Notes under the pieces: generated by a model | The model's database searches: none | Told to the model about the DNA's origin: nothing | The model's input: only the letters and a program-made list of their open reading frames with translations | NCBI GenBank assembly: GCA_016808115.1 | Contig: JAEQBH010001508.1 | Coordinates: forward strand, 496,001-560,000 | DNA from: Tetrastigma voinierianum | Taxonomy: Eukaryota > Streptophyta > Magnoliopsida > Vitales > Vitaceae | Direction of reading: 5' to 3' | DNA length: 64,000 nucleotides | Part shown: positions 24,337 to 35,532 of the stretch, piece after piece | Numbering within the stretch: position 1 is the stretch's first letter | Layout: every line of letters starts with the position of its first letter | Made by a program: the position numbers and the translations under genes

Positions 24337-25532
24337 TGACAGTCGCAAACGCTGCATAAAATGAATGCCTAAGTGCGCAAGTGCACGCGTAGCCCCAAGT
24401 AATATAGTGTACTAGTGTACGAGTATCGATCCACAGGGAAAGATGAATTGACTACAGAGACTTCGCTTTAGACAATATCCGAATAAATGATTCTAAGAGA
24501 GAATTTGGGCACTAAATCAGAATTCAAGCTTATCGGGTTTTGTGACTGATAACGTGGGAGCCTAGGGTTAAATCTCCCCGTCACATTCGATGGATTATCT
24601 CCTAAAGATGTTATTCGAGCTTGTTTATAACAACAATGGCGAGGTGGATCTTGCCTACGAGATATCCTTCTCTCGAGGTATATTCGCTTATTTCGTGAAT
24701 AAATTCGAGTATATCTCTATCTCAATTCCTAAGATTCGTAAATGCTTAATGTTCAACCCCAAAACCACCTTCGCGCTCGGAATATCTCTATTAATTCGAA
24801 TCGACTAAAGGCTGCTCACCCAGATCCCTCGAATACCCTCATCTCTCGAATCTCGATCTTCAAGCAAGTATGTTAATATCACGATATTATCATATAATTA
24901 ACATGCGGTGTATAGGAGTATGGCGTGGGATAAATTAACAACAATCGATTAATGTAAAGGTTAAATTTAACTATCACTGTGACAGTGTCTCATGTAACCC
25001 TAGAAATAAGTTTAACATCATGAAGGAAAGAAATAAAATATGTAATATGAAGAACATCCTCATGTGATCCAAAAATAATCAAAACAATAAGGAAAAACCA
25101 ATACAAAAATCCAAGGAGATCCTTGAAGTCTGTGTTGCAGGTTCTCCAATTCCGTATCTCTGGCCGCACGTTCTTTGATAATCCCCCAAAATCCCGAGCC
25201 CCCTCGCATTTAATGATGAGATGCAGATTTTTGAGCTGACGTCGCGACGTGGTGACGTCGCGGACGGGTGATTGGCTGACTGTGATTTGTCGACCTCTTC
25301 ACGCCGTGATTTAGTGACGCCGACGTGGGGACGCGCGACGCGGGCGTTGACTTCTCGCATGCTCCTCATTTCCTCCAAATGGCTTCCAGGTTGTTCTTTC
25401 GCCATCATGCCCGTGATTCCAAAACAAAAACTAAATAAGGAATCTAACACTAAAATTATATAAATAATGCCAAATCAACATGAAATGCACGATCGACGCG
25501 AGTATAACTGAAAGTGTTTTAAGCACTCATCA
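24337..25532 (-). repeat. Athila-2 3' LTR
   Basis: Partner of 31,676-32,865. It contains TGACGTCGCGACGTGG near 25,237-25,252 and related words to about 25,345. Confidence 0.9.
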
Positions 25533-27000
25533 CACCCCCAACTTAATTTCGTCATCAAGCAAGAACCGACTCTTAAACAGACACACACCCGACACTATGC
25601 AACTCACACTAAGACAAGAATAAGGCCAAAAAATAGGATCAATTTGACTCGATTTTAATGAAGGCATGCATACTGAATTTCTGACTTCGACAGGTATGGA
25701 ACCGACTAGTGCATCCACTCCCATGGTTCAATGGCCGCTCCCAAACCCTATGTGACTATGGTAGGTGACCTCCGCATTATGCCCGAAGTTCCGACACCCC
25801 CAAACTTAAGTTCAACCCACCTATTAGGAAGAATCAACTAGACAAGGATAGAACGCACCCAATTATTCATGTCTTCATATCTAGAATTTCCTATACCAAA
25901 ACAGAAGAATACCTAAGTGCCAAGAAGTTTTAGCTGGGTAGCCAGATGTGGATCCATCAGACTCCCCCACCGCTGGTTATGGCACCAGCATTGCTTCCTT
26001 CAAACTTCAATTCAACACTCAACCAAACTCGAAGTGGCCCTAGGGTTGCGTGAATGATCCATCTTCTGGTCCCATGTAACTGCAAAGGAAGTCAATGACT
26101 CCTAGCCGCCTTGGCTCGTGTGGCATTAGCCTTGATAGGCCCTCGATCAGGCCCGGATTCGATTGATGATCCCGCTATTCTTATGCATATGCCTATTTTA
26201 TTTCTTTTTCTTTTCTCTTTTCTCATGTTTTCAGATTTTTCTTTCGTCAGCTCGATGGCAACTCTCTTTTGTTTAGGTGTCCCATCACTCAAATGGTTCG
26301 AATCTCCCTAGGTTGGTCGACTTAGTAGTTGGTTCTGCGACTTATGCATACTGACGTCACTGCAGGTGAGTGTGGATAGAAGCTTCTTTAGAATCGCTTC
26401 ACTACCCGGATCGTTCACTAGCCTTTTTCACCTATTCAATCTAATTTTACCGAAAGCATCAAACAAATGTATGCATCCGAACAAATCTATGAATTCAATC
26501 TAAAATCGATCCTCAATTTTCAACATACAACCGAATGCAATTACTACATTATGCATGAATATCCTAAAAACAAACAAACAACTAACAACCGACTCCACCA
26601 ACATAAGCAAAATATGATGCACAATAACTCAAACAAATACTAACACTACCTACAACCGCATTCAATACCAAAAAACAAAACACAACCCAAATGCTAACAA
26701 CTAACAATACTATAAACTACTAAAACTAAAACAACGCAAATAAAGCAAAGGATAAACAAACATAAGATTCGAACAAAATACCCCCCAACAAAAGACCCAA
26801 AGTGGTCCCCACCGGTAAAATAAAACATAGAGTGGTAAGGGACTCCTCAGATCATCATGTGCGTGGCTGTGGATGGTGGAAAGCTAGAGCTACGCGAGTC
26901 GGGCCTCGTACAGCCCGTCGTCACAGAAATGATGGCCTGACGCTTAATCAGCACAGACAGTCAAGACGCTACGCCCATGTCCCGAGTAACGAGGACTCGA
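25533..27000 (-). other. 3' untranslated internal region of Athila-2
   Basis: The polypurine tract (minus strand AATTAAGTTGGGGGTG) lies at 25,533-25,550 next to the LTR. The rest has no coding similarity I can see. The phrase CCCATGTAAC...GTCAATGACTCC at 26,071-26,102 recurs in Athila-1. 26,600-26,790 is A/C-rich. Confidence 0.55.
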
Positions 27001-28030
27001 TGCTCCCGGTCTCATCCTGCACGCGCAAAACGCCATGAGGGAGAGCACCGGGTCTCACATCGGGGAAGGACTAGGGAGGGACGGCCAACAGGCCGGGGCC
27101 GGGCGGAGGTGGGAGGAGGTCGAGATCGAGACTGCCACCGGCCTCCCGGGTGTCACCCAGAACGGCAATAGCCCGAGCAGGCCTGAAGCTCGCCCCTCAT
27201 CCGAGGGCTCATGACCGGAATCATAAACCCCCTCAGGTTGCGGGACACCGGTGTGTGTCCCGCTTTGACCGATATAACTTGACTGGGTGAAGCCAGTTTC
27301 ATTTGCCGCCAGGCACCCAGCCGCTTCGCATTGTCAAGATCGTGGGGTGCGGTGCCCCTGTGTTCATTTTCGCATCCTGCTATGGAGGATGGTGAACTCG
27401 ATAACCCGCCCCAACGCCAAATGGTATATCCCGTGGCGATAGCTGAAGTTTGAAAGGCAGGAGCGCCGCGGCCACTCACACACATTCGCCGCTTCGTGAT
27501 AAAGACGCGGCGATAAAGTGATGCCACTCCAGAACGTAGCCAAATGCTTCGTCTTTAAATTTACCGCGGGTCTGGGCGTTATTGATCCGCCACTCACCCC
27601 GACCTTGGTCAACACTCCTGATGACCTCATGGTAGTCGTGGTGCGCTACGGAGTCGATCATAGGGCCCTGGAATATGCTCGAGGCCATAGTGTACCTATC
27701 ACCGACCACACAAGTCGACCAAGACACCTCGCACCCCGACCTTGAGGACGCGGGAGGCAAGTGTCATGAGACCCCGAACCACGCCATGGCGCCGGGCGAG
27801 GGGTTGGCACAAAGCACGCCAACCCGCCGCAATAGTTTTGCTAAAAATCGCCTGGGGTGGTGGAACCCTTCTCCTTAATGAAGGATCGGCGAAAAATTAT
27901 GCTAAACCGACCACAGATCCAAGCATAAACGCTGAGGTATCGAATGTGGGAGCCTGGCTCATTGCCCGACCAAGGTGTGCAACTTTGCCGCTTGGGCCGA
28001 CATCCTAAATTAAACCCAATAACAAACACC
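27000..28030 (-). pseudogene. Athila env-like ORF / putative plant transposon protein domain remnant
   Basis: Overlapping minus-strand frames (27,841-28,029; 27,476-27,760; 27,364-27,630; 27,153-27,527) give, in order, IIFRRSFIKEKGSTTPGDF, then FKDEAFGYVLEWHHFIAASL, then a segment like ATG-x-x-I followed by HSSI-type sequence. This order matches the conserved domain found in the third ORF of Athila elements and annotated as putative plant transposon protein (Pfam Transposase_32), where the core reads like WYHFIAAKLMPTxH followed by LLYAIATGxSI. The function of that ORF is not established. The many frame changes show it is not expressed as an intact protein here. Confidence 0.6.
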
Positions 28031-28380
28031 TAATATGCACGACAACTGAAATTAACTCAACACTACCTAAAGACTAAGCAAGACCTAAAGGAGGACTCCT
28101 AAACCCTAATGAATCTAGTTACCCGAAATGACCTCCTAAAAGACCTCTAAAGGCACAAAAACACAAAAAAGAAACTCTAACTACTATACCCAAAACTAGA
28201 ATCTGCATACAAAGGGTGGTGAAGCCACCATGGTCCAAAACCCAAGAAATGTGGGCGACTTACGCTGGTCGCGAGCAAAGAGGAGGATCTTCATCGGCCC
28301 AGCCAGCCCGGCGCAGAGAGGCCAGTGGTTTCGGGAGGGATGGCAAGGGTGAAGGCCAAAAATGGCCTATTTTTGGTTTA

Positions 28381-28790
28381 AAATCGACCACGCCGCGACG
28401 CAGCGGTGGCCACGCCGCGACGCGACGTAGAGCCGGATTTGTCGACACGTCGCGACGCGGTGACAACCGCCGACGCGGGCGTGAGGGCATGTCAAAATGA
28501 CGTCAGCGACAGATTCACGCCGCTGGACGCGACGCAGGAGGTGACCAAAATGACGCCGCGACGTGTAAAAATGACGCCGCGACGTGCGGAGAAGTCCACG
28601 CTGACGCGGAGAATCCCACCGCCGCGACGCGACAGAGCCTTACAATTTGACGTCGCGACGTGTACAAGTGACGTCGCGACGTGAAAAGTCCACGTCGCGA
28701 CTTGAGAATCCCACGTCGCGACGTGACAGAAGTGTTAGGTCGACGCCGCGACGTGGGAGCTCCACATCATGACGCGGATAGAGAAGGTCA
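28381..28790. repeat. Array of palindromic CGYCGCGACG motifs
   Basis: Eleven cores CGYCGCGAC, plus several degenerate ones, lie within about 370 bp, usually 20-40 bp apart. The fullest form is CACGTCGCGACGTG, a 14-bp perfect palindrome. The array lies between the protease and env-like remnants of Athila-2. The same motif is present once or twice in each Athila-2 LTR. Open frames here (RRDV-type repeats) are by-products of the repeat. Confidence 0.85.
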
Positions 28791-29107
28791 AGAAATTTCA
28801 TACATTATGCGTACCTACCTTCGAGAACTCTCCACGTGTGAACTTCATTCATTACTGAACCCGCCGAGAAGATCCGCACCCACGCTTCCTCGGGGTCCTC
28901 GCACTAAACCAACAAACAAAAACATTGGATCATGAACACAACTAGAAACCAAAATTGCCGAAAATAACTTATAGAACTTAAACTACGTAATTCTAAGAAC
29001 ACTCGGGGTTGCCATATGTTTAACGTCGTTAGCTCGACGACCCTGAATCTCATTGTGCAAGACACTTAGGATAAACTAGGAAATGCTTATGCGCATCCTG
29101 ATAATGC

Positions 29108-29690
29108 TCATTCCCAATGCTCAAGGTGGATGAAATACTCAGACATGCCCTGCCCTTCTCGGTCTTGTCGCGATGTCGGCTTATCCTCGACATTTTTCAT
29201 CGCTGGCGAATCTCCGTGGTACCGAGGTTCCGAGATTATCTTCTGGATCGTCATCCGGATGCTTCGGTCGGAAAACATGGAAAGTGATCTCGCCTCGACT
29301 CTTAGTTTGAGTTCACCTTCTCGCATTGATTCGAAGCCTTGGCTAGGAAGGGTCTACCAAGTATGACGGGACTGAGTCTGCCTTCTCCATGTCCACAACA
29401 AAGTCCCCACTGGCGACGAATCCTACCAACTTTTACTTCAGCAATATTTTTCGACTATACCTCGAGGGTGTCAGGTATGACCGTCCGCAGTTGCAATGTC
29501 GATCAGAACATCTTGGTTCTCCCAACTCAGCCTTTAAACATCAAGAGTGGCATCAAGTTGATGTCTCGCTCCCAAGTCACATAAGGCTTTTCCGCATACT
29601 CCTGCTCCCTATAGAGAATGGTATAGCAAATTCACTCCTGACTGGGGCGGAAGCTTTTCATAGGATGGCACCGCATTCTCATTAAGGCAA
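29108..29690 (-). pseudogene. Athila protease-region remnant
   Basis: On the minus strand, stretches near 29,300-29,440 read FVVDMEKADSVPSYL and then REGELKLRVEA. They correspond to the Athila segment with sequence like VDMEEDxxVPVILGRPFLAT followed by GELTLRV, at the C-terminal side of the aspartic protease. The catalytic D-S/T-G is not readable. RT should follow toward lower coordinates, but the sequence instead passes into the GC-rich motif array. Confidence 0.5.
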
Positions 29691-30299
29691 TGGTCCCATA
29701 CTCTTCCAATTTCTTCTTACTTGCCAAGATCTTCTTCATGAATTTCATAACTCGTATACCCCCTCTTAATGCTTCCAAGAATGGTATATTAATATGTAGT
29801 TTCTCAAGATGTTAAGAAACTTTGCAACCGCTTCTCCAATTTACCTTTCTTCAACCTCCTCGAGGGTACGGATTCAGATGATGTGCCCTTCCTGCTTTTG
29901 TCTGCTTCCTAGCTTCCTCGCTTTATTATCCCGCCACCCTCACATCTCGTGGTTGCTCATTTTTCATCCGCTCTGGTGATACTTTGGTCTCAGCCCTTAA
30001 TTTTCACTCTACCGCTTAGCCTTACCCGAGATTCCCAAAACTCTTTCCACCTCAGAGTGATGGCCTTGCGCATTTCCTTCCTTCTCCTGTGTGGTTTACC
30101 TCGAATTGTTCGCAATGATCCCGCCAAGTCACAAAGAAGCTTGCCATTCGGGGCCCATTTGCGCCTCCAAATTCTTGGGCCAGGCATTCGACACAGAACT
30201 GGTTGATTGGTCAGCGCATGTTTGCCTTAGTCTCATTCATGAATGCGAATGCGGTTAATATCCGTAAGGAGTCGCTAAATCCAAATTTTTCTTCGTGGG

Positions 30300-31450
30300 G
30301 TGGTTCATTAGCCTCTGCCTCGATCAAGGCATTGTTCCGATTGTTCCTCCATCCATACCCCTTGGTTGTTTTGATATTCTGTTCTGATTGCTACGCCCAT
30401 CCTCGGCCCCCGACTGATTTCCGGTAGCTATTACCCCATACGGCCCCGTCGTGATTGATTCCCGATTAAACCGATATCGCATCGAGCTTCGTCTAATCGT
30501 AGGGTCCCTCGACCACATTCTACATTCACCGTACCGCCCTCCGCTGTAATTCACACAACTCCCATGGAGTGGTCTCAGATAGCATGTACACCGGCCGCCA
30601 TTTAGCCGCTTAAATACCGGTTTCACATGATTTACCGTGATTGTCGAGGACTTCATCGTCAGGCCACCCACCGTGTTTAATGGGTGTAGCCTTCTCTCTA
30701 AAGAACACCGACAGTGTTGGTCAGCAGATTCCAATATCTCATACGCTGGGTCCGGTGGGTTTTCTTCATCAATGATCCTCCACCGAGGCATCTTATCATT
30801 GTTCTGGTTGTATTTAATTATCAGAAGGTGTGGACTCGTGATCCATCCGGTTAGTCGATGGTGAGGACACTTCCGCATAACCATGGAACCCCCGTCCCAT
30901 GCTTCTCGCCGTGTTCACTCCCCCAATTGACCGAACGCATGATCTCGCACCGCTTGTGCACCTAAGGTGGAAAGAACTCGGGTCGTAAACTTTTTGTACC
31001 AATTGCTCCATGTAGTAATGGAATCCGTGGTCGACCGTTAGCCAATGCTCGCTCTATCCCCGAGCGAGAGTGGAATAACCGCAATCTAGTGGCTTCTTCA
31101 AAGGACTTTGTATTTGATGGTATCGCAAACTCGAGGAAGTTAGTCAAATGCATGTTCTGTTCTCAGCCGGGTAGTCCATGGAACAATATACTCAAGCATT
31201 TGTACTCGTGACCCACTTCAATTCAAAATTGCTCGCTTGAATCATGGCCGCCCGATCGCCCGAACAACTCGCCGGGAGTAGAACAAACTCATCTAATAGC
31301 AGCTGTACTGGATCGTCCTCTACGTATGAATGGCCTAGGCGCTTGATTTCTAGTTCTATTCTTCGTGGTTCGCTTTGCTCCACGCCAAAATCTTGTTCTT
31401 CTGCTTTCCATGACTATCGGAGTTCCCACTGCTCGCTCTCCTCGCTCACG
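30300..31450 (-). pseudogene. Athila gag remnant
   Basis: Minus-strand frames give the conserved Athila capsid order. The frame 30,962-31,153 has HLTNFLEFAIPSNTKSF then ATRLRLFHS and ends RPEFFPP, matching the pattern FLELCDTxKxNGV...AIRLRLFPFSL...KFLxKFFPP. The frame 30,324-30,884 begins MRKCPHHRLTGWI (family: LLRKCPHHGLPDWL) and continues with PPDPAYEILES (family: KTPEEAYELLE). Capsid multimerisation is the expected role. Frame changes between the blocks and loss of several conserved residues mark it as a pseudogene, allowing for indel noise. Confidence 0.75.
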
Positions 31451-31651
31451 ACGCAACCGCGGTAGAAGTCTTTCCGCCCGATCACACAAGTAAGTCGATG
31501 ACCGGCCATTGGCCGTGACGTGACTCACCAAAGCCCAGACCGCAATAACACACCAACTAACAAAACCCACCACGCACTTGTAAAAATAACAAAAATAAAG
31601 AAAATTCAGAATATTATCTATATGCTTACTATCTCTATATCAATTTAAGCC

Positions 31652-31675
31652 TTTCCCAAGAACGGCGCCAAAACT
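31652..31675 (-). other. Primer-binding site (tRNA-Asp type) of Athila-2
   Basis: The minus strand reads TTTTGGCGCCGTTCTTGGGA next to the LTR end. The first half matches the Asp tRNA 3' end; the second half deviates. Confidence 0.8.
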
Positions 31676-32865
31676 TGACAGTCGGTAAAACGCTTGCGGT
31701 ATAAAATGAATGCCTATGGCGTTAAGTGCACGCGCAGTCTCAAGTAATATAAAGGTACTAGTGTACGAGTATCGATCCACAGGAAAGATGAATCACTACG
31801 TAGATTCGCTTTAGACAATATCCGAATAAATGATTCAAGAGAGAATTTAAGTACTAATCAGAATCTGGTTATTGGTTTTGGTGAATTGATAAATGGGTTC
31901 AGGGTTAAATCTCCTCATCACATTCGATGGATTATCTCCTAAAGATGTTGTTATTCCGATTGTTTATAACATATCAATTTACGAGGTGATCTGGCCACGT
32001 AGATATCCTCTCTCGAGGTATATTCACTTATTTCGTGAATAGAATCGAAAGATATTCCTCTATCTCGACTCTAAGATCTAAATGCTTAATGTTCAACCCC
32101 AAAACCACCTTCTCAAAGTCTGAATATCTCTATTACCCGAATCGACTAAAGGCTACTCATTCGTATCCCCGAATACCCCATCTCGAATCTCTGATCTTCA
32201 AAGGTAAGTATGTTAATATTGGCCGACATTATCATATAATTAACATGCGGTGCATGTAGCATATGTGATAAATTAACAACAATTGATTAACATGAAAGGT
32301 TAACCATCATTCTCGTGATGTGGTCTCGATGTAACCCTAGAAATAAGTTTAGAACATCATGAAGGAAAGAAATAAAATATGTAATACGAAGAACATCCCT
32401 ACGTGATCCAAAAAATAATCAAAACAAGGAAAAACCAATACAAAATCCAAGGAGATCCTTGAAGTCCTGCGGTCGCGGCCCTCCACCCGCATCTCCGGTC
32501 GCACGCTCTTTGATAATCCCCCAAAATCCCGAGCCCCCTCGCATTTAATGATGATGCGTATTTTTGAGCCGACGTCACGCGACGCAGACGTCGACGTGGT
32601 GACTGGTCGACTTCCGTGATTTGTCGACCCCCACGTCGCGATTTTCCAGGACGCCGCGACGTGGGGACGCGACGGGCGCTGACTTCCGCATGCCTCATTT
32701 CCTCCAAATGGCTTCCGTATTGTTCTTTCACCTCATCATGCCCGTGAGATTCCAAAACAAAAACTAAATAAGGAATCTAACACTAAAATTATATAAATAA
32801 TGCCAAATCAACATGAAAATGCACGACTGACGCGAGTATAATATGAGTGTTTTAAGCACTCATCA
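31676..32865 (-). repeat. Athila-2 5' LTR
   Basis: Begins TGACAGTCGG, ends GCACTCATCA, followed by GTAA. The CGYCGCGACG words lie at about 32,571-32,670. Confidence 0.9.
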
Positions 32866-33997
32866 GTAAATTTGTTTTAGATTCAGGGTTTTGTTAAAAC
32901 AATGGGTTTTAATGGTTGGAAACTAAAAACAGAGTGAGTTAAAAATGTAATGTAACTCCTCATACAGTCACTAGTAGTCAGATTCCCATGCGTGGCAATC
33001 GGTGGTTTCCTGTGGTCCTTCGCTGGGGGAGGATGACCTATAGTCATCTCCGAATCGGATCTTCATTTAACTATAAAGACTGACCCTTATTAAATCTCTT
33101 TAAAAATGGCATCTATCGCCATTAAAGCCTCGTTAAACACAAGTCACCTTGACTCACCTTACAATGGCTCATAAACGATAACTAACGAACATCAATGGAT
33201 CTAACATTAAGCATCAAATGAGCCCAAAAGCTTACCAAGTAATAACCATTCAAGGTGACTCAAAAGGGATCAAAACCTAAAGTTAAACAAGGAGAACAAT
33301 AACAGTAATGGATACCTACGTGAAAAACATGGAACCTCACCCGCCTCGATCCTTGCCCAAGAACCTTCTTCTTCAAGGAGAAAGAGTGTTCTACGCCATC
33401 CTTCTCGAGCTGTCATCCTCTGAGGTGTTTGGCTAGTGAGAAAGGGAGAGAAAGGAAAGAAAATAAAGAAAGAGCTGAACCGCCGAAAGGTTCCCCACTG
33501 TAAATTTTTATTAATGAGTAAAAGGTCTCCTGCTCCATGATGCCTGAATTTATATACTGTCCCCCCAAACTGCTGTAAAATTACAAAAGAGCCTGAATTA
33601 ATCACTATTACAAGAGGGACAATTCAGGAAAACAAAAAAATTACAGCATAAAAGTCAAAAAGGAAAAACAACATGAATAGTGGCACAGGATTCGCAACCC
33701 GCGGCACTGTGGTCACAAAATCAGAGTCTCACCTCCTTTCTTTCGTCTTTCTGTTTCTTTCTTTCTAGCTTTTTTATTTTCAGCTATGAGTTGAACTTGA
33801 ATTCTCCATGGTTGAGCAGAATCCCTATCTATGGTATAAAAAGCCTGCAAAAACAACAAAACTTGCCACAAAATTTGATTAGTAGCTTTGCTAGGTCCTT
33901 AACATGCCAATTAGGTTAATTAGGTTGATTAGTACACAAAAAGTACTCCAAACCTGTATTAATAAGGGTGTAAAATAATACCATTCAAATTAATCAG

Positions 33998-35504
33998 CCT
34001 CCGTCTCTCGCATCCTTCGGGTTCTAGTGAGCTTTTTGAGGAAATTTTTATGTTTCATTAACATGCCATTCTTCCAAGTGAGATGTGACGACGATTGCCA
34101 AAACCCAGGCATTTTCTTCATTGAAGGATTGTTCATGCCCTTTTTCCTTGGAGAAGCATGTCTCTCTTTTGGAGAACCATTTTTTTCCTTTAAGAATCTC
34201 TTATCCTTTACTTCTTGCTTGAGCCCCATTGAATTTTTCATAGATGAATGGTTTGGATGTACTCATTTTTTTCATTTTCGACTATAGACACTTCTTCTAT
34301 AGACAGATCATTTTTTGTAAGTCAAGTATTGTTTATGAATTCATAATTTTTCTTATCTTAGGGTCAGGAATTCCTCTCGCCTTCTTTGAATTCATCGCGA
34401 TTTGAGTCAAAGCAAGCGTGTTGATTGAAGCTACTAATTGGGAATGTGTCTTCACGATCACCGTGAATTATTTTTCTAGGAATTTCTGCGGCTTCCTTTC
34501 CCGAGGGACTTTAGTATTCCTTATTGATCTATCTTGGGTAATGTTTTACAAAACTCCAACAAAAAATTAGTACTATGATTTCATGAGTTGTAATAATTAC
34601 AATAAATGTTTTCTCTAAGCTCCTCTTTGTTGGGGGAGTTGGTGATCATGAGGAAAAGTGATGAACTTCTCATTTATAAGGATTTCCTCAGTCCTTTCCA
34701 CATCAAATGTATACAGGACTTGTGCCTTTGAGGTTTGTGACTTCTTCCATAGGTCACGTGTCTTCTCCACCAATAAAGGGCTAGTGAATGACCCTGGACT
34801 TGGAAGATTTGTTACTGTAGAGGATGGGTGCATGGTGCCCCCCGAGCCTCCAACAAAATGAAGTGGTTCATTATTAACTCCAGGTTGTGCAGTTGGGTTG
34901 GTGTGAGAAAATACATTTTGAGTCCGCTGTTACGACGGTATTAAGTTTCCACCCGATTACACTCCGCCGGATTATCAACACGCACATGTGGCGGTGAACT
35001 CACGACTTCACGAGAATTCTCGGCTCCTTTGAGTTCGCCAGGATGGATTGCTTTGTAGGTCTAGCAACTTTCTGGCTGTTTAATCACCGCTACTCCCATA
35101 ACTCTCGAGATTTTCTCTAAGAGTTTTACTTGGAATTGAGTTTGTTGTTTTCGCTTTTCCACAATGGTTTTGGCCTTCTTGGTTATTGTTTTAGCATGTT
35201 CCTCCATCACGACCTTGGCTTGCTTAGTCATGGCTTTGGTTTGTTCGATCCTTAGCTCCCCAGCAGTGGCGTAGCCTTGGTTTGTGTGGTCATTCTTTCT
35301 TCAAGATGTGGTGTGGTCATCAAGCTTTGGTTCTTCAATTCCTCTATTACTACCTAAAAATCATCAAATTTGTTAGACTAATGATTTCTTTGCTCCACCA
35401 TTGCTAGAATAATTCCTTATTATGTTTCTTTTGCAACATTAGATCTTGAGTCCTAAAACTCTACAAATATCTTATTCCAAAACATTGGTGCATCTTCAAC
35501 AAAG
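33998..35504 (-). pseudogene. Tat-type gag remnant, copy 2
   Basis: Counterpart of 11,225-12,182. Minus-strand frame 34,615-34,833 reads SFTSPLLVEKTRDLWKKSQT followed by FDVERTEEILINEKFITFPH, the Tat gag segment that precedes the knuckle. Frame 33,990-34,241 holds the lysine-rich tail. It lies directly inside the PBS-side LTR of Tat copy 2. Compared with copy 1 the two copies are broken at different points, which suggests recent independent change or sequence error. Confidence 0.6.
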
Positions 35505-35530
35505 ATAAATCCCATCGGGCGTGTCAAAAA
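35505..35530 (-). other. PBS-like site of the Tat element, copy 2
   Basis: The minus strand reads TTTTTGACACGCCCGATGGG just after the LTR end. It resembles the TTTTTGGCACGCCCGGTGGG segment next to the 5' LTR of Tat-lineage elements. In copy 1 this site is damaged (12,670-12,690). Confidence 0.6.
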
Positions 35531-35532
35531 TA

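Larger units (their letters stand above)
24337..32865 (-). mobile_element. Athila-lineage LTR retrotransposon (Athila-2), nested
   Basis: LTRs of 1,196 and 1,190 bp (TGACAGTC...GCACTCATCA) bound 6.1 kb of internal sequence. The left flank GTAA and right flank GTAA, compared with the empty site TTGGTAAATT at 10,034-10,043, show a target duplication of GTAA (probably GGTAA). Minus orientation follows from the tRNA-Asp-type PBS at 31,652-31,675 and the polypurine tract at 25,533-25,550. Order in transcription direction: gag, protease, a GC-rich spacer with the CGYCGCGACG array, then an env-like/plant transposon protein region. Reverse transcriptase, RNase H and integrase are not recognisable. 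Confidence 0.9.
19607..33996 (-). mobile_element. Athila-1 element, copy 2, split by Athila-2
   Basis: Left LTR 19,607-20,849 (preceded by ATAGC), internal part to about 24,186, right LTR 24,187-24,336 continuing at 32,866-33,996. The right-hand ATAGC is reduced to GC at 33,997. The gag remnant seen in copy 1 survives here only as scattered words (about 23,280-23,870, minus strand), so copy 2 is more decayed or noisier. Confidence 0.82.

Noticed and set aside
26800..28030. GC-rich stretch that at first looked like rDNA or a bacterial or organellar insert
   Set aside because: No rRNA or tRNA core sequences are seen, and the minus strand gives Athila env-like blocks, so it belongs to Athila-2.
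28381..28790. CRISPR-like array (short repeats with spacers)
   Set aside because: Spacing is irregular, repeats are degenerate, the context is a plant retrotransposon, and no cas genes are present.
28216..28935. Open frames with RRDV-type repeats on both strands
   Set aside because: By-products of the palindromic CG-rich array. The frames shift between units and match no protein family I recognise.
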